A stretch of DNA of 64,000 nt, taken from positions 8,910,873 to 8,974,872 of the forward strand of contig OY744605.1 in the NCBI GenBank assembly GCA_963556255.1. The letters are read 5' to 3'. Below the pieces are notes generated by a model that worked only from the letters and a program-made list of their open reading frames with translations, did not search any database and was not told where the DNA came from. Both the position numbers and the translations under genes were made by a program. The DNA is from Allolobophora icterica (Eukaryota; Annelida; Clitellata; Crassiclitellata; Lumbricidae). Position 1 is the first letter of the stretch; each line of letters starts with the position of its first letter. Of this stretch, positions 11,872 to 22,845 are shown piece after piece.

Positions 11872-11874
<3 letters not shown>
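10891..11874 (-). mobile_element. Mariner-type element with ~200-bp inverted ends
   Basis: Starts CACCGTGTCTCAAAATAAAC after TA (10889-10890) and ends with the inverse before TA (11875-11876). The two ends remain complementary for about 200 bp (roughly 10891-11095 and 11670-11874) with few mismatches, so the insertion is relatively young. The 0.57-kb middle carries only the C-terminal part of a transposase on the minus strand. It sits next to a TA microsatellite (11877-11925). A similar fragment at 3478 belongs to the same transposase family. Confidence 0.85.
11200..11607 (-). CDS. Partial mariner-superfamily transposase (C-terminal)
   Basis: A 135-codon frame starting at an internal Met. 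It contains the DDE-domain segment FFVFQQDGAPAHRARDTV (residues about 27-44, with the second catalytic Asp) and LWPLNSPDLNTVDYSIW (about 58-74, third acidic position), then the usual C-terminal VDELKTRL..W..SIVDAAI-QWRRRL helix region. Full-length relatives have about 330-350 residues, so the N-terminal DNA-binding domain and the first catalytic Asp are missing. A few upstream codons (FIEPG-like, to about 11635) continue the frame. In a full-length enzyme this part would help cut the element's ends at TA sites. It lies centrally between the long inverted ends, so the element is an internally deleted copy that cannot move itself. Confidence 0.8.
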   Translation of the reverse strand: MNGTYYRDNLLAQKLLPDIRRISQGEFFVFQQDGAPAHRARDTVSFLERETPDFIPPTLWPLNSPDLNTVDYSIWSVLQENVYRSRIPNVDELKTRLIDVWASFDQSIVDAAIGQWRRRLSACVHVSGAHLEDKF

Positions 11875-11917
<43 letters not shown>

Positions 11918-11925
11918 ATATATAT

Positions 11926-12235
11926 ATTCGTTTAATATGTTAAATCGATGTCACACCCATCGGTGAACAAAGAGGTGGGGAATGAGGGATGATGAACACT
12001 TAAATCATGATTAACGAATATGAGAGACGATGGGTAAAAGCACATTTGCTTTTGACAGCCTGCTAGGGCGCCTTACACCTTTAGCACAGCTGTCAATGAA
12101 GGTCAGCAGCACTCAAATCACTGGCCAGAATGTTGTTAGAGTCGATTGGACGAAGGTGTCGATTATGCTGGCAATAGATTTGATGATGTCCAAAGGCGAG
12201 GTCTACGAATCTACGTACAATACGCAGATCGGAAC
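11926..12235. other. Unassigned insertion in the array
   Basis: Sequence unlike array units. A 94-codon plus frame (12030-12314) starts MGKSTFAFDSLLGRL and runs into array sequence, so only its first ~65 codons could be foreign. I recognise no domain. It could be a fragment of a retroelement or captured gene, or chance. Confidence 0.25.
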
Positions 12236-14800
12236 CAGCGGACACCGCCGACAGCATCCTAATGGGTCGTGCAACGTAAGGTCGACTTCAACATCCCCCA
12301 TAGCCACAAGATGATTTGAGCAATATAATATTATCCTAAAATAAAACGTTTTATGTTTTAGGGTGATGACAGTCCAAAGCCAGGAGAAAGGGAAATCTAG
12401 ACGAGGTATCATCATTCATTATAACACAGTATTCTTAAGCCTCGGTAAAGGAGGAAGGCGATATTAAACACATATCTTATGACACAGTGTCTTAAAAAAA
12501 ACAAATTTCACACGCAAATATTATAATAACGTAAAGTATGTTCTGGGTTAGAGCTAACCTAAGTTAACCACAACTTATCGTTAAACGCCGGTTAATTAAA
12601 CAAAGCACAGCGCTCTCCTTGGACACCTTTAAACGGTAATCGCTGTGAATATATTATTATTATTTAACGCCATCCGTCAACTAGCCATGCGATTAGATGA
12701 GAACTGCTTGGAACAACGTTTGTTATTAAAGTCAATAGATTAAATGCAAGAGATTTCCGTGAAACACTGGGAGTTGCGACAATCTCTCTTTGCACACCTT
12801 TAAAACGCGTTTTAGCAATGCAATATATTCCTCAACTTCGTTTCATTTTTAATAATCTTGCTTCCATTTCTGTTTCCCTTATCCAGTCTGTGAAAGTTTC
12901 TGTTTAAGAAAGCCGTATCATCGAAAACAGCATTTGTGGCCTCCGAAATACCCTTTATGGCCATTAAAAAGACTATTTGGCCATTGAAAAGAGAAAATAT
13001 GGCCAGGGACAAGAGCCCGAAAGGACATAGAAAAGAGCCTGAATGGCCAATGAAAAGAACCGTTGACAGTCAAAGTTATAGACTTATATCCATATACTTT
13101 ATTTTAAATGTGAAGAAAATGAATTGAAATTAAGAAGATCATAGAGACGACTACGCCTTAGCTACCTGTCGGATAACAGAAATTCTTTCGACTGATTTTG
13201 TCCCTGCTAACACCGCGAACCAAGAAGCCACTGATATAAACTGATATGCAATTAAGTTTTTTAAAAGGCGTCAACGGCCATAGCAGCTATAAGATGTGGT
13301 TAAACTTTTGGAATAATAATAATAAGTCAACTCTCTCGTAACTCTAGTTCACTGGTCCATGCGAATGAATTAGAACTGTTCGCAACAACGTTTATTATTA
13401 ACGTCAACAGGTTTTGATGACAAGAGTTTACGTTGAAACACTGGACTATACGACGCTCTCTTTGCACACCTTTTAAACGCGTTCAACCAATCTAATATAT
13501 ATTTATCTCAACCGGGTTTATTGTTTCAGTTTAATGTTAGATATAATATTATTATTGCTTTAAATACGGTGACATTAGTGATATTGTACGGCTCTGTTTT
13601 GACACCTTTAAATTTTGTCTTTCATGTGATACGTTTATCGTTTTCTCTTAATTGTATTTCTCAATTGTTGTCAAAGGCCAGTGATGTTATAAGACGACGT
13701 TAAACTTCGGAGTAATAATAAAAAATAATCGTTCTCATTTATTATGCCTTAAAAACACTGAAAACTGTTCGAAATGATTAGACACCTCTTTCAAGTATGA
13801 TATACGCCTCTTAAGAGAAAGAAGACGCGCGCTTCTGTGTTCTATTGGTTGTATTGCTTGTTGCATTATTTTAATGCAATTGTTTATGATGATACTCTTG
13901 TGCATTAACCTTAGTTGTATCCTTTACATATTGGTTATTTGAGAACCTATATGACCATTTCTTTTCAATTGCTAAATATTGGATATTTTGTGTTATGTCA
14001 TGTATATTATGAGAGTGTGATGCTTGTAGATTACATATATAACACATTGATTAATGAGTATCTATAATACAACCATCCAACATTTGGTTCTTGGATGTCG
14101 CATATGGTTTAATTTGGTTTATGCATTGGAGTAAAATCTAAATTATATTGTATAGTGCTGCATTATTGTGTTGCAATAAAGGAAATATACAGGTCATTGT
14201 AGCTTGAATACATTGAAATCAAACTTGAAACACTTGTAATTATTATGCTCATATATGCTTTGTTAATTAATAAAATTTATAGTTAAATGTGTTAGATACC
14301 TGAACAGTTTCTTTAAAAAGGAACTTGGTATAACCATATGTTTCATTTAATGTGCATGATGTATGTGAAATTGGTACTATTTCATACATGATATGATTTT
14401 AGTGGTAGATATTGTCATAGGATCTCATTGAACTGAGGAATAAGAAATAATCAATTAAACATTTCAAAAATAAAATAAGAATATAATGTCATAATTATAA
14501 TTATATGTACTGTGGATTTATATCTGAGGTTGTTTAAATAATTCTTGCGAGTGATAATAGTTGCGCAGTACTGTTTAATTTGCATCAAAACATTTTATAG
14601 CTATGTGTATTATAAACAACATTAGATATATTGCTTTAAATTATGTAACATTATTGACATTGTAAGCTTATGTTTAACACATTTAAATGGTGTCTTTTGG
14701 ACACTATAAGTTTATCGTGTTCTGAGAATCGCATTTGTGAATTGTCAACGGCCATTGTTGTCAAAAGACGACGTTAAACTTCGGATTAATAAAAATTCTG
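12236..14800 (+). repeat. Array modules including AT-rich module
   Basis: Runs in order: ggtgatgacagtcc module, ctctccttggacacc module, minisatellite (12925-13065), exon-2-like relic (13175-13265), acggccatagcagctataag unit, then an AT-rich stretch (13700-14700) ending in two taagacgacgttaaacttcgga units (about 13690 and 14765). The AT-rich stretch matches 60270-60935 nearly line by line (gggaaatatacaggt.. onward), so it is an integral module and not a foreign insertion. Confidence 0.65.
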
Positions 14801-14939
14801 TGTTCTCATGCCTACGTAAAAGGTAGCGGAAGTGAAATTGATTCTTATGCCAAGGGAACGTTGAATACTGTTAAAAATAATTTATGTGGACGTAAGCGGC
14901 CTTTGTTACAATAAGATGCGTTAACTCTGGATCCGATTC

Positions 14940-15240
14940 GCTTCGTGACTCTTTTCTTGTAAGGCGGTTACTGTGCAGGGACCGTGAGAAAGTCCTTCAC
15001 TCACAATTGATCAGCGCTATCGATTGATGTTTGGGCATTAGATGGTGGCGCTCAACAACAGATGCTATATAATAAGTATGCGAAACGATAGCTGATTGGT
15101 TAGAGCCTTGTAACACGAAGAGTGTGGTTTTAGCCTCCACCCATGAGGCGGTTCTTGAACAAGTCTTTCACTCACAATTACTCAGCGCCATCGATTGATG
15201 CCTGGTCATTATATAGTGGCGCTTAATAAATGCACAATGG
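14940..15240 (+). mobile_element. tRNA-derived SINE family C, two overlapping copies
   Basis: A 3' part at about 14955-15065 and a fuller copy at 15075-15235. The full copy has an A-box-like tagctgattggttagag and a conserved tail ctcagcgccatcgattgatg. A third copy lies at 37022-37170, with a better head (gccgattggttagagtgatc and gcgggttcaatcc, an RNA polymerase III B-box). Confidence 0.7.
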
Positions 15241-15395
15241 TGATAATTAGAAGTAGTTAATCGATTTGGCGAAATTTTCGATTGCCATGAAATGGCCGCG
15301 TTTCCGCCGTTTATCATTTCGACTCAAAGCGGTATCAGGTCAATAATAATTATTTAACTTTCCGAATGCTACTGTGAACGATTTGAAGTTTCATA

Positions 15396-15750
15396 GTCCG
15401 TCGGCTTATGTAAGGGAAGAAAAATGGTTTCCACTGAGGCCAGAAGGCAAATCTGCAATGACCCTATAGCTAACATTTTTCTTCATCGTATGTTGTTACC
15501 ATGTGCCAAATTTCATGCTTCCATCATCAAGTGAGGATTTTTTTTACACCAAGCTGACTGATTAATTGGAAGTTCTAAGATGATGATATTACGTCATGCT
15601 AAAACGTCCGCAAGGGGGCGTAAGCCATGAAGGAAAAATTGGCAAAAACATTTTTCTACTTCAGAACTATCATATCATTAATTTAAACACCATTGCCAAG
15701 ATTCTCCCAAAATGTTCTTCCCTTTCTTTTTGTAACATAAGCCGACGGAC
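15396..15750 (+). mobile_element. MITE with GTCCGTCGGCTTATG ends in a TA site
   Basis: TA at 15394-15395 and 15751-15752. Ends GTCCGTCGGCTTATGTAAGG and, inverted, ACATAAGCCGACGGAC, followed inside by complementary gggaagaa / ttcttccc. 355 bp, no coding capacity. The TA target suggests Tc1/mariner ancestry. Confidence 0.75.
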
Positions 15751-15785
15751 TATCAGTGTCATTTACACAAGTTAACTCAAGAAGT

Positions 15786-16045
15786 GCGCCATAGTGTAGT
15801 GGTTAGCGTTCGGGACTGTCAACCGAGGGATCGGGGTTCAAATCCACTCCTGTGCAGACATTTCTGCTCCACCTTTACCCCTCGCCCACTCAGCCAAAAT
15901 GATCACACTGACCGTTATATTGTCGGTGAGAACACGAGACGGACAGGCAGAGGACTGGCCCTTGTCTTCAAAAGCGAAGGCTAAAGAAAATGAAGTTGCT
16001 ATCACTTCGTACCCATGGGTGCCTCTCAGGCTTGCTTAAGGCCAC
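15786..16045 (+). mobile_element. tRNA-derived SINE family B, copy 1
   Basis: The head gcgccatagtgtagtggtta has an A-box, and cggggttcaaatcc is a B-box; the intervening ggactgtcaa resembles a tRNA-Asp anticodon region. The body shares tttctgctcca, aggactggcc and ggctaa-gaaaatgaagt with the minus-strand copy at 54330-54643, which shows it is a family and not a tRNA gene. The anticodon stem is mispaired. Confidence 0.75.
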
Positions 16046-16130
16046 GATGGTGATGCTTGCTGGTTGAAGGGATACGCATTTCCTGTCGGCGTTGTTGAAT
16101 AGCTGACTTCTTTGCAACAAGAGTAAAGCG

Positions 16131-16585
16131 TAGGGTTGCCAGACGTCCGGCAAAAGGAGGACGTGTCCTCCTTTTTGGCCGCATGTCCTCTGTCCGGCAG
16201 GCAAAGCTGAAAACCTGGAAAATGTCCGGCTTTTTGCATGTTTGTTGTATTGGGCTATTTATTGGCTACTGGTATATATTTTATGACCGTTTTTAACGAC
16301 TTTACACGCCCATGTTGTCCCTAAGTTCTCCTAACTAATCTAGTACCTATTTATTTTTTATTGCAGCTTTATTTTAAAGACGATTCCAGTCCATGATCTG
16401 AGTAATGTTGCAATGTATCTATAGTCAAAGTGCCAATTTTATTTCCGGTAGCTTTTCAATGTTACCTCGCTTCTTGGTTACTGAACCCTCTGACTTCGGA
16501 GTGAACCATTCAATACGTGTCCTCCTTTGTCCTCCTTTCCGGCTTTCTGTGCCTCCTTTGGCTACCCATGTATCTGGCAACCCTA
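16131..16585 (+). mobile_element. hAT-type MITE, exact TSD GTAAAGCG
   Basis: Ends TAGGGTTGCCAGACGTCCGG and, inverted, ATCTGGCAACCCTA, flanked by exact GTAAAGCG (16123-16130, 16586-16593). Repeated gtcctcctttt / aaaggaggac motifs in opposite orientation lie near both ends. It inserted just downstream of the SINE at 15786. No transposase. Confidence 0.9.
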
Positions 16586-16593
16586 GTAAAGCG

Positions 16594-16800
16594 TTCCTAC
16601 GCGGCGCGGTGCTTCTCACGCAGCTCTTGTTCTAAGCACTTCCTATCTTCCGTTTAGTGTTGATTTATTTGTAGTATAACAGACATCGGGTCGGGGTTTA
16701 CGGTTGTTGAGTCATGTTCTGTTTTCTTGCCGCTACTATTCATTGTGTTTTGTGTCAAGCGATAATTACATGAAAGGGTTTTTGGGTTTATCGGCGAAGA
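16594..16800. other. Unassigned short stretch
   Basis: Between the MITE and the array (which resumes near 16800 with ctaggcgaggaatcatcttc). I see no frame or repeat I can name. Confidence 0.4.
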
Positions 16801-18080
16801 CTCTAGGCGAGGAATCATCTTCGTTATAACACAGTGGGCTTATTCTTATACAGAAACTTTCACACCCTGGATAAAAGAGGAAGGCGACATTAAACACCTA
16901 TGTTTCGACACAGCGTCATTCAAAAACAAACTTTATCCACAAAACTTGTAAAAAACATAAGGAAGGTTCTAAGTTTGAGCCTCTGGAAACCACAACTTAT
17001 CGTTAAGCGCCGGATAAATAACGCTCTTTGGACACCTTTAAAACCGTGATTACCAGTAATATATATTTCTCAAACGCGACTCAACAAGTACCTAATGATG
17101 ATGTCCAAAAAAATTGCAACAACGTTTCTTATTAACATCAACAAGTTTCTATGCAAGAAATCTCGTTGAAACACTGGATAATACGACGCTCTATTTGCAC
17201 ACCTTTAAAATGGATTCTTCCAATGCTACATATACATCTCAACATCGCGTAACATTTTATTATTTTTTCGCAGTCTTCTATAATCTATATTATCCATGAT
17301 AAGAAAGATTCTGCTTAATTAAGAATGCTCTTCATCAAAAAAGAGCTTTTATAACCACTAAAAAAACGTTTGTGGCCATTGAAAAGAACCACAATGGACA
17401 CTGTAAAGAACCGTTAACGATGAAGTTTTAGATATATCTGTAAAATACTTTACTTTTAAATGTGAAGAAATTCAATTGAAATTAAGATGAACGAAACGTC
17501 GCCGCATTAGCTATCTGCCCGATAACAAAATTTTTCTTTCGACTGATTGTTTCCAAACTAGAGGCCTCTGAAATGTGCGACTGCATTTACGACCTGGAAC
17601 GAATTATCTCAAATAATGAAAATGAACTGATAAACAATTAGTTTTTTAAAGACGTCAACGGCCATAGCAATCATAAGTTGTAGTTAAACTTTTGGAATTA
17701 TAATAATAAGTCAACTGTTTCCTAGCTTTTGTTCATCATGCCATGCGAACGGATGAGAACTGTTTGCAATAACATTGCTTATTAAAGTCAACAGCTTTTG
17801 ATGACAAGAGATATCCTTAAAATACGACGCTCTCCATGAACACCTTCAAAATGTGCCCATCTTATGCTATATATTCCTCAACCGCTTCTTCTATTTAAGT
17901 TTCTCCATATTTAAGTTTCTTCAGTGCAAACGTTGAGAACTTTTCAAAACAATTTCTCTATCGACGTCAACGGCTATTGATGCCATAAGATATGGCGTTA
18001 AATCTCTTGGAATGCAAGCGTCAACAGATAGGGATTGATGGAAGTTAATAGTTCGTTGATAATTTATGCAGTACATCAAG
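16800..18080 (+). repeat. Array modules (paralogous to 28480-29360)
   Basis: Shares diagnostic changes with the later block: gttgtagttaaacttttgg, a tgtttgcaataac variant and the cgctctccatgaacaccttc variant recur at 28920-29090. These two segments are closer to each other than to other units, which indicates duplication of a multi-unit segment. Confidence 0.6.
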
Positions 18081-18269
18081 CGCTGTAGTGGTAAAATTAG
18101 AGGTGAGTACACGCTACCGGTTAGTTTTCCGAAGCAAATACATGTATTTTGTGAGCATACGCTACAGTATTTTAATGTAAATAAATATAAATACTTTGCG
18201 AGGTGAGTATACGGTCTCTAGAGGTGAGTACACGCTGTATACTCGCGTATGCCCTCCACTACAGCCCTG
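18081..18269 (+). mobile_element. hAT-type MITE, second member of the 2961 family
   Basis: Ends CGCTGTAGTGGTAAAAT and, inverted, CCACTACAGCCCTG, with agaggtgagtacacgct motifs in both halves, as in 2961-3322. The flanking target duplication is eroded. Interrupts the phrase gcagtaaggacgtatagcgtaa. Confidence 0.75.
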
Positions 18270-18463
18270 AGTATATCGTAAAACCTGTAAAACTTTTCCT
18301 AACGACGAGAACGGCCTTTTGACGAAATAAGATATCGTTAAACTGTTCTTTACCGGTTTGTGCTGGTTTTCTTACGGCGGGAAATTTCTTTCCGATTTGT
18401 TTCTTCATTTATTGGACCTAAAGCCCAACAATCGTTACGTTGCAGACTCAGGGTGCTTCTAAA

Positions 18464-18464
<1 letters not shown>

Positions 18465-18549
<85 letters not shown>

Positions 18550-18568
18550 ATTATTATTATTATTATTA
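18465..18568. repeat. Compound (TAG)n-(CAG)n-(TAG)n-(TTA)n microsatellite
   Basis: Four trinucleotide tracts joined in phase, in the trailing module where other blocks have AAT or GAT tracts. Confidence 0.95.
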
Positions 18569-19057
18569 TAACTACGCTTTTATTAAAAGACACAATATAA
18601 TGACCAAGCTGGGCAATCGATGTGCTGAGCAACTGAGAGTGAAGTTCTTGCTCAAGATCCATACACAGAGATTAAAGACGACACTGCCCTTGCCCGTACT
18701 CAGAAGAAAGCAGTAGGGCGACGCTAGTCATCTTTGTTTTGAGACAGCGTCGTTAAGCAGTAACTAAGCAATTGATTGCTTTTAGACAACTTGAAAACGG
18801 TGATAAACGATGTTATTTATATGCTTGTGATATGATGGCCACTAATGACGTCAACGGTCTTTGCAGATATATAGGATGTAGATAAACAATGGATTATTAC
18901 TACCAATAATAAGATATTATTGTTGAAAAGCTAAAGTCGACGCCAATAGTTTCGGCAGCCACAAGATGTCGCTAAACAATGACAATGAGTCGTTAAAACA
19001 CAAACTTCATATATGAAAATTGTAATAAGGATTGGAGGATATCGTAAAAGACGTTAG

Positions 19058-19480
19058 TAATAATGCTCTATTTCAGTAGCCCTTGAGAGGAAACTGAACG
19101 CCTTCCAACAATGGTGTCTACGGCGAATCCTTCGAATCCCGTTCACTGCACACATAACAAACGCAGAAATATATGGGCGTACAGGGCAACTGCAATCTCG
19201 GAGATGATCCTGGCGCGGAGACTCCAGGTGTTCGGTCACTATGCGCGCAGCGAAAACTGTCGGGACCATGCTAGAGAACTGCGCACCATGAACCGTGGCC
19301 CTGCAAGGACCTGGAAAAGACCGGTTGGACAAACGAGACACACATGGACCCGGACGGTCGACCCAGAGCTGTGGCCTCTGGGCTTTGCACTTTGCCTGGG
19401 GCCGTGCACAGGATCGTAGTGGTTGGCAGAGAATTGTGGAAATGGCCACGCTCCGGATCGGGGCTTCCAATAATTGATGA
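19058..19480 (+). pseudogene. LINE reverse transcriptase C-terminal remnant
   Basis: Successive plus frames read LERKLNAFQQWCLRRILRIP and then, after frameshifts, RLQVFGHYARS, RTWKRPVGQTRHTWTRTVD and DRSGWQRIVEMATLRIGA. This order (LRRiLRIp..rl..FGH.aR..RGRPr.tW.rtv..D..W...V) is the known C-terminal tail after the reverse transcriptase domain in many invertebrate non-LTR elements. At least two frameshifts are present. It replaces part of an array unit (gttaataat-gctctat occurs on both sides, a possible target duplication). Confidence 0.7.
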
Positions 19481-19734
19481 TGAATGCTCTATATGAGATA
19501 CCTTTAAAACAGTGTTCATCAGCAATATATGTTCAACGCCGTCACTATCATAACAGTCCCAAGCCTGGAGAAAGGAGGGCGACAGAAATTAGTCATCATC
19601 TTTTTTCTGACCCAGTGTCGTTAAACAGTAAATAGCGAACCTATAAATGCATATACATATATGCATATACATATACACATATACATATATATATAATGTA
19701 TATATAATGTATATGTATGTTTATATGTATATTT

Positions 19735-20215
19735 GTGTTCGTACATCAACATGTTTATTTAAATAGCATAAACATCATATATATCTATAAAATGTTCCAC
19801 AATGAATATATTTCCATACAGAAGAGCTGCCAAGCGCTTACACGTAGTAATAATAGGGCACGGTAAAACAATAAAAAGATTAGAAATTGAATAAATTTAT
19901 TTGAATGAAACTGACGAAGACAGAGGCAGAGAAAGATGTAGAAAGACAGAGGAATCTGTACACAGACACTCTGATCACTTATGTCTGGATAGAGGAAAGC
20001 CTTAATGGTCCAGAACACCCTAAGTTTCATTTGCAGAAAATTTTTTTTGCACCTTTTTTAAAGTTACTTCTTTCTTGTAAATAATCTCCACTTTCTAAAA
20101 TAGCATTAATAGACGAATAAGTTGGACTTACTTACAAGAAAGCAAAAGCCTTAAAAGAGGTGTAAATATTCTCCGTGCAAACGAAGCTTTAGTGCAGCAT
20201 AACTAAGAACTAACT
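19735..20215 (+). repeat. Block-boundary module, copy 3, with hairpin
   Basis: This copy is more diverged, with its anchor at 19893. Its downstream part is self-complementary. The segment at about 20028-20088 (TTTCATTTGCA, then ttgcacctttttt and ttctttcttgtaaa) pairs with about 20130-20195 (ttacaagaaagc, aaaagaggtgtaa, then tgcaaacgaa). In an RNA it would form a long imperfect stem. Confidence 0.65.
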
Positions 20216-20425
20216 CTGCTACTGCACGTCCGGGCCTTAGTGCCAAGCAGTGCAAGTCCCAAACCAGGATGAATAAGGAGGGCGTCTCTAGTGATTTTTG
20301 TTATCAAACAGTGTCGTCAAACTGAATCGACTAAACTGCTGCATTACTTTCATCGAAATCTCATTTTAAGTTCTCACCTTCAGAGAACTTAAAGACGAAG
20401 TTGCCACTGTCCCTATTATGATAGT

Positions 20426-20684
20426 GCCAGTCCCAAGCCTGGAGAAAGGAGGAGGGGGACGCTATGCTAATCATATTTATTGTGACAGTAGCTGGTTTAC
20501 CCGGCGTTGCTCGGAGTTATAAGTTTCAATCCCTGTAGCGAATAAGCAACAAATTTAGGTATAAGTTTAAATCCGTGTAGCGAATAAGGATGAAATTTAG
20601 GCGACCTGTGGGGAGACTGCTGCCAGTCCCAAGCCTGGAGAAAGGAGGAGGGGGACGCTATGCTAATCATATTTATTGTGACAT
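20426..20684 (+). repeat. Local 63-bp direct repeat around a short insert
   Basis: The segment 20426-20488, beginning tgccagtcccaagcctggag, recurs almost identically at 20620-20684. Between them lies a foreign piece with ggtttacccggcgttgctcg and a doubled ataagttt..tgtagcgaataag (units of about 50 bp at 20518 and 20560). It looks like a recent tandem duplication associated with insertion. Confidence 0.65.
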
Positions 20685-21058
20685 TACGCCGTTAAACAGA
20701 GACTAAACTAACGTGGATCGCGCAACTTAAGGTCTTAACAGCCCTGATAGCCACAATTAGATGATTAGATGATTTAAAGTATTTTAAACAAAATAACACA
20801 ATCCTAATACAGAAACGTCATCTGCTATCAGGTGTAGCCAGTCCAAAGACAGTGAAAGGAGAGTTTAGGCGGGGAATCATTATTCGTAATGACACATCAT
20901 TCACAAACGGAAACTTTCACATCCTTTATATAGGTAGAGGGTGGCATTAAACACCTGTGCTATAACGAAGCATCATTAAAAACAAATTTCATCCGCAAAA
21001 ATTGCAAAGGCGTAAGGTAGGTTATAAGTTACAGGACAACTACAACTTATCGTTAAAC

Positions 21059-21286
21059 CAGTGGCGGTTCAAAAGTTTTGGACTGTGGGGGGGGGGGCTA
21101 AAAATTGCATTAGGTGATTAGGAGAATTGGAGGCTTTGTTACCAACAAGCATAGCAAGTAGGCAATTTATGGATGTTTAAGCGTTAAACTGGGGGGCTAA
21201 GATGTGTAAAGGCGGCTATGAAAAACGAGGGGCTAACTTTCCAGATATGGGCTACTAGCCCCCTCCCCATCGTAAAACCACCACTG
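21059..21286 (+). mobile_element. hAT-type MITE, block-3 copy
   Basis: Ends CAGTGGCGGTTC and, inverted, AACCACCACTG, flanked by CGTTAAAC / CGTGAATC. An orthologous insertion at the same array position is at 29617-29828. A G run (21089-21099) lies inside. Confidence 0.8.
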
Positions 21287-21442
21287 CGTGAATCGCCGGA
21301 TAATTAGACAAGGAACAATGCTCTCTTTTGACACCTTTAACACAGTGAGCAACAGAAATATATATTTGTTATACTCGATTCAACAACTACCTTATGAGTT
21401 TTTGGAAATGTTTTCATGTGAATGGAAGAGAATTCTCTACAG

Positions 21443-21729
21443 CAGCGCTTCCCAAACTTTCTAGGTTACGGAACCCTTTTGACTTGAAACAAAGCATATT
21501 CTGGCACAATGTTTTTAAACAGTGATCCAGGTATGTACAGCTTAATCGATTAAAGTTAGACTAGAAATTATTGTTTTAAATAAATATTCACACGGAGCCC
21601 TTGTCTATACCTCGGAGTATGATTTTGTGTAACACCACATTCAAACAACACATCCCATTGCTTCATGGAACCCTTGTCTTCCCCTCACGGAACCCTAAGG
21701 TTCCGCGGAAACCATTTTGGGAAACACTG
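21443..21729 (+). mobile_element. hAT-type MITE, exact TSD CTCTACAG
   Basis: Ends CAGCGCTTCCCAAACTTTCT and, inverted, ATTTTGGGAAACACTG, with exact CTCTACAG at 21435-21442 and 21730-21737. ggaaccc / gggttcc-type motifs are subterminal. Block 4 (around 30245) lacks it, so it inserted after the blocks separated. Confidence 0.9.
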
Positions 21730-22209
21730 CTCTACAGTCTGCAACAACGTTTCTAATTAACGTCAACAGCTGTTGGTGCAAGAAGCACTAGATAACGCAA
21801 AACTCTCTTTGCACACCTTTAAAATGCGATCAGCCAAAGCTATATATAATTCAACCGCATGTCATTTTTAAGTAACAACGTGCTTTCATTATGCAACATG
21901 AACACTGAAAACTTGTCAAAACAATTTTTCTATCTTCGCCAACTGCCTTTGATGCCAAAGATATGTCGTTAATCCCTTGGAATGCGTGCATCAACACTTA
22001 GGGATTGATGGCAGTATAATATTTCGCTGAGCAGTAAGGACGATTATAGCAAAGATTGTAAAACTTTTCCTATCGACATCAACGGATTTTTATACCATAA
22101 TGTACCGCAAAGCTGTTCCCTACCAGCTGGTGCTGGATTCTCTTATGGCGGGAAATCAAGATGTGGTCAACGTCAACGGGTCTGTCAGCCGTAACATGCC
22201 GTCAAACAT

Positions 22210-22306
22210 AGGGAACTGCGAATCACAAATTTTCAGTCGAATCGAATCTCGAATCGAATCGGGGGTAAAAGTTCGAATTCGAATCGAATCTCGAATCGAA
22301 TCAGTG
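22210..22306. repeat. Repeated GAATCGAATC motifs
   Basis: At least four gaatcgaatc words, in two clusters around gggggtaaaagttcg, directly before the nested hAT. Probably the end of another small DNA element; the boundaries are unclear. Confidence 0.45.
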
Positions 22307-22845
22307 GGTACCAGCAGGCCCGGCCCTAGGGCAAGGCGAACGAGGCAGCCGCCTTGGGCCCCGCGCTTTGAGGGGCCCCGCTCTGCTGGCTATAAGTTTT
22401 TTTTATTACTGTGATGAGATTGAAGAGATATTCAATTAATTAAGTAAAACATAATTATGGCTTTCATAGGACAGTAGGCCTAAGATGCTAGTATTAAAGC
22501 CTGATTTGCATTTAGTGTTCCTTAACCCATTTAAGTTTGATTATGCATTATTTTAATACACATTATGGTATTGAAAACAGGGGCGTATCCAGGGGCCAAT
22601 CCGGCCATGCCCCCCATTTGATATTTACAGTCCTGTGGCCCCCGTCACGAAAAATGAGGAAATAATGGCCCCCATTTGATATTTACACAGGACGTCACAG
22701 GACGTGGCCCCCCGTAGACAAAGACGAGTAAAATGGCGAAAGTTAATATGGAAATATGAATTTTCTGGATTAATGACTAAAAAAGGTCATCAATTTTTTC
22801 GCAGATGAATTCCTAAAAAAATGTCCGTTGGTCCGTTGCTCAGTA

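Noticed and set aside
12030..12314. 94-codon frame starting MGKSTFAFD as a P-loop ATPase
   Set aside because: The GKST word lacks the upstream GxxxxGK context of a Walker A motif, and the frame ends in array sequence.
15786..15860. tRNA-Asp-like gene
   Set aside because: A- and B-boxes are present, but the anticodon stem is mispaired and the body is shared with 54330-54643, so it is a SINE head.
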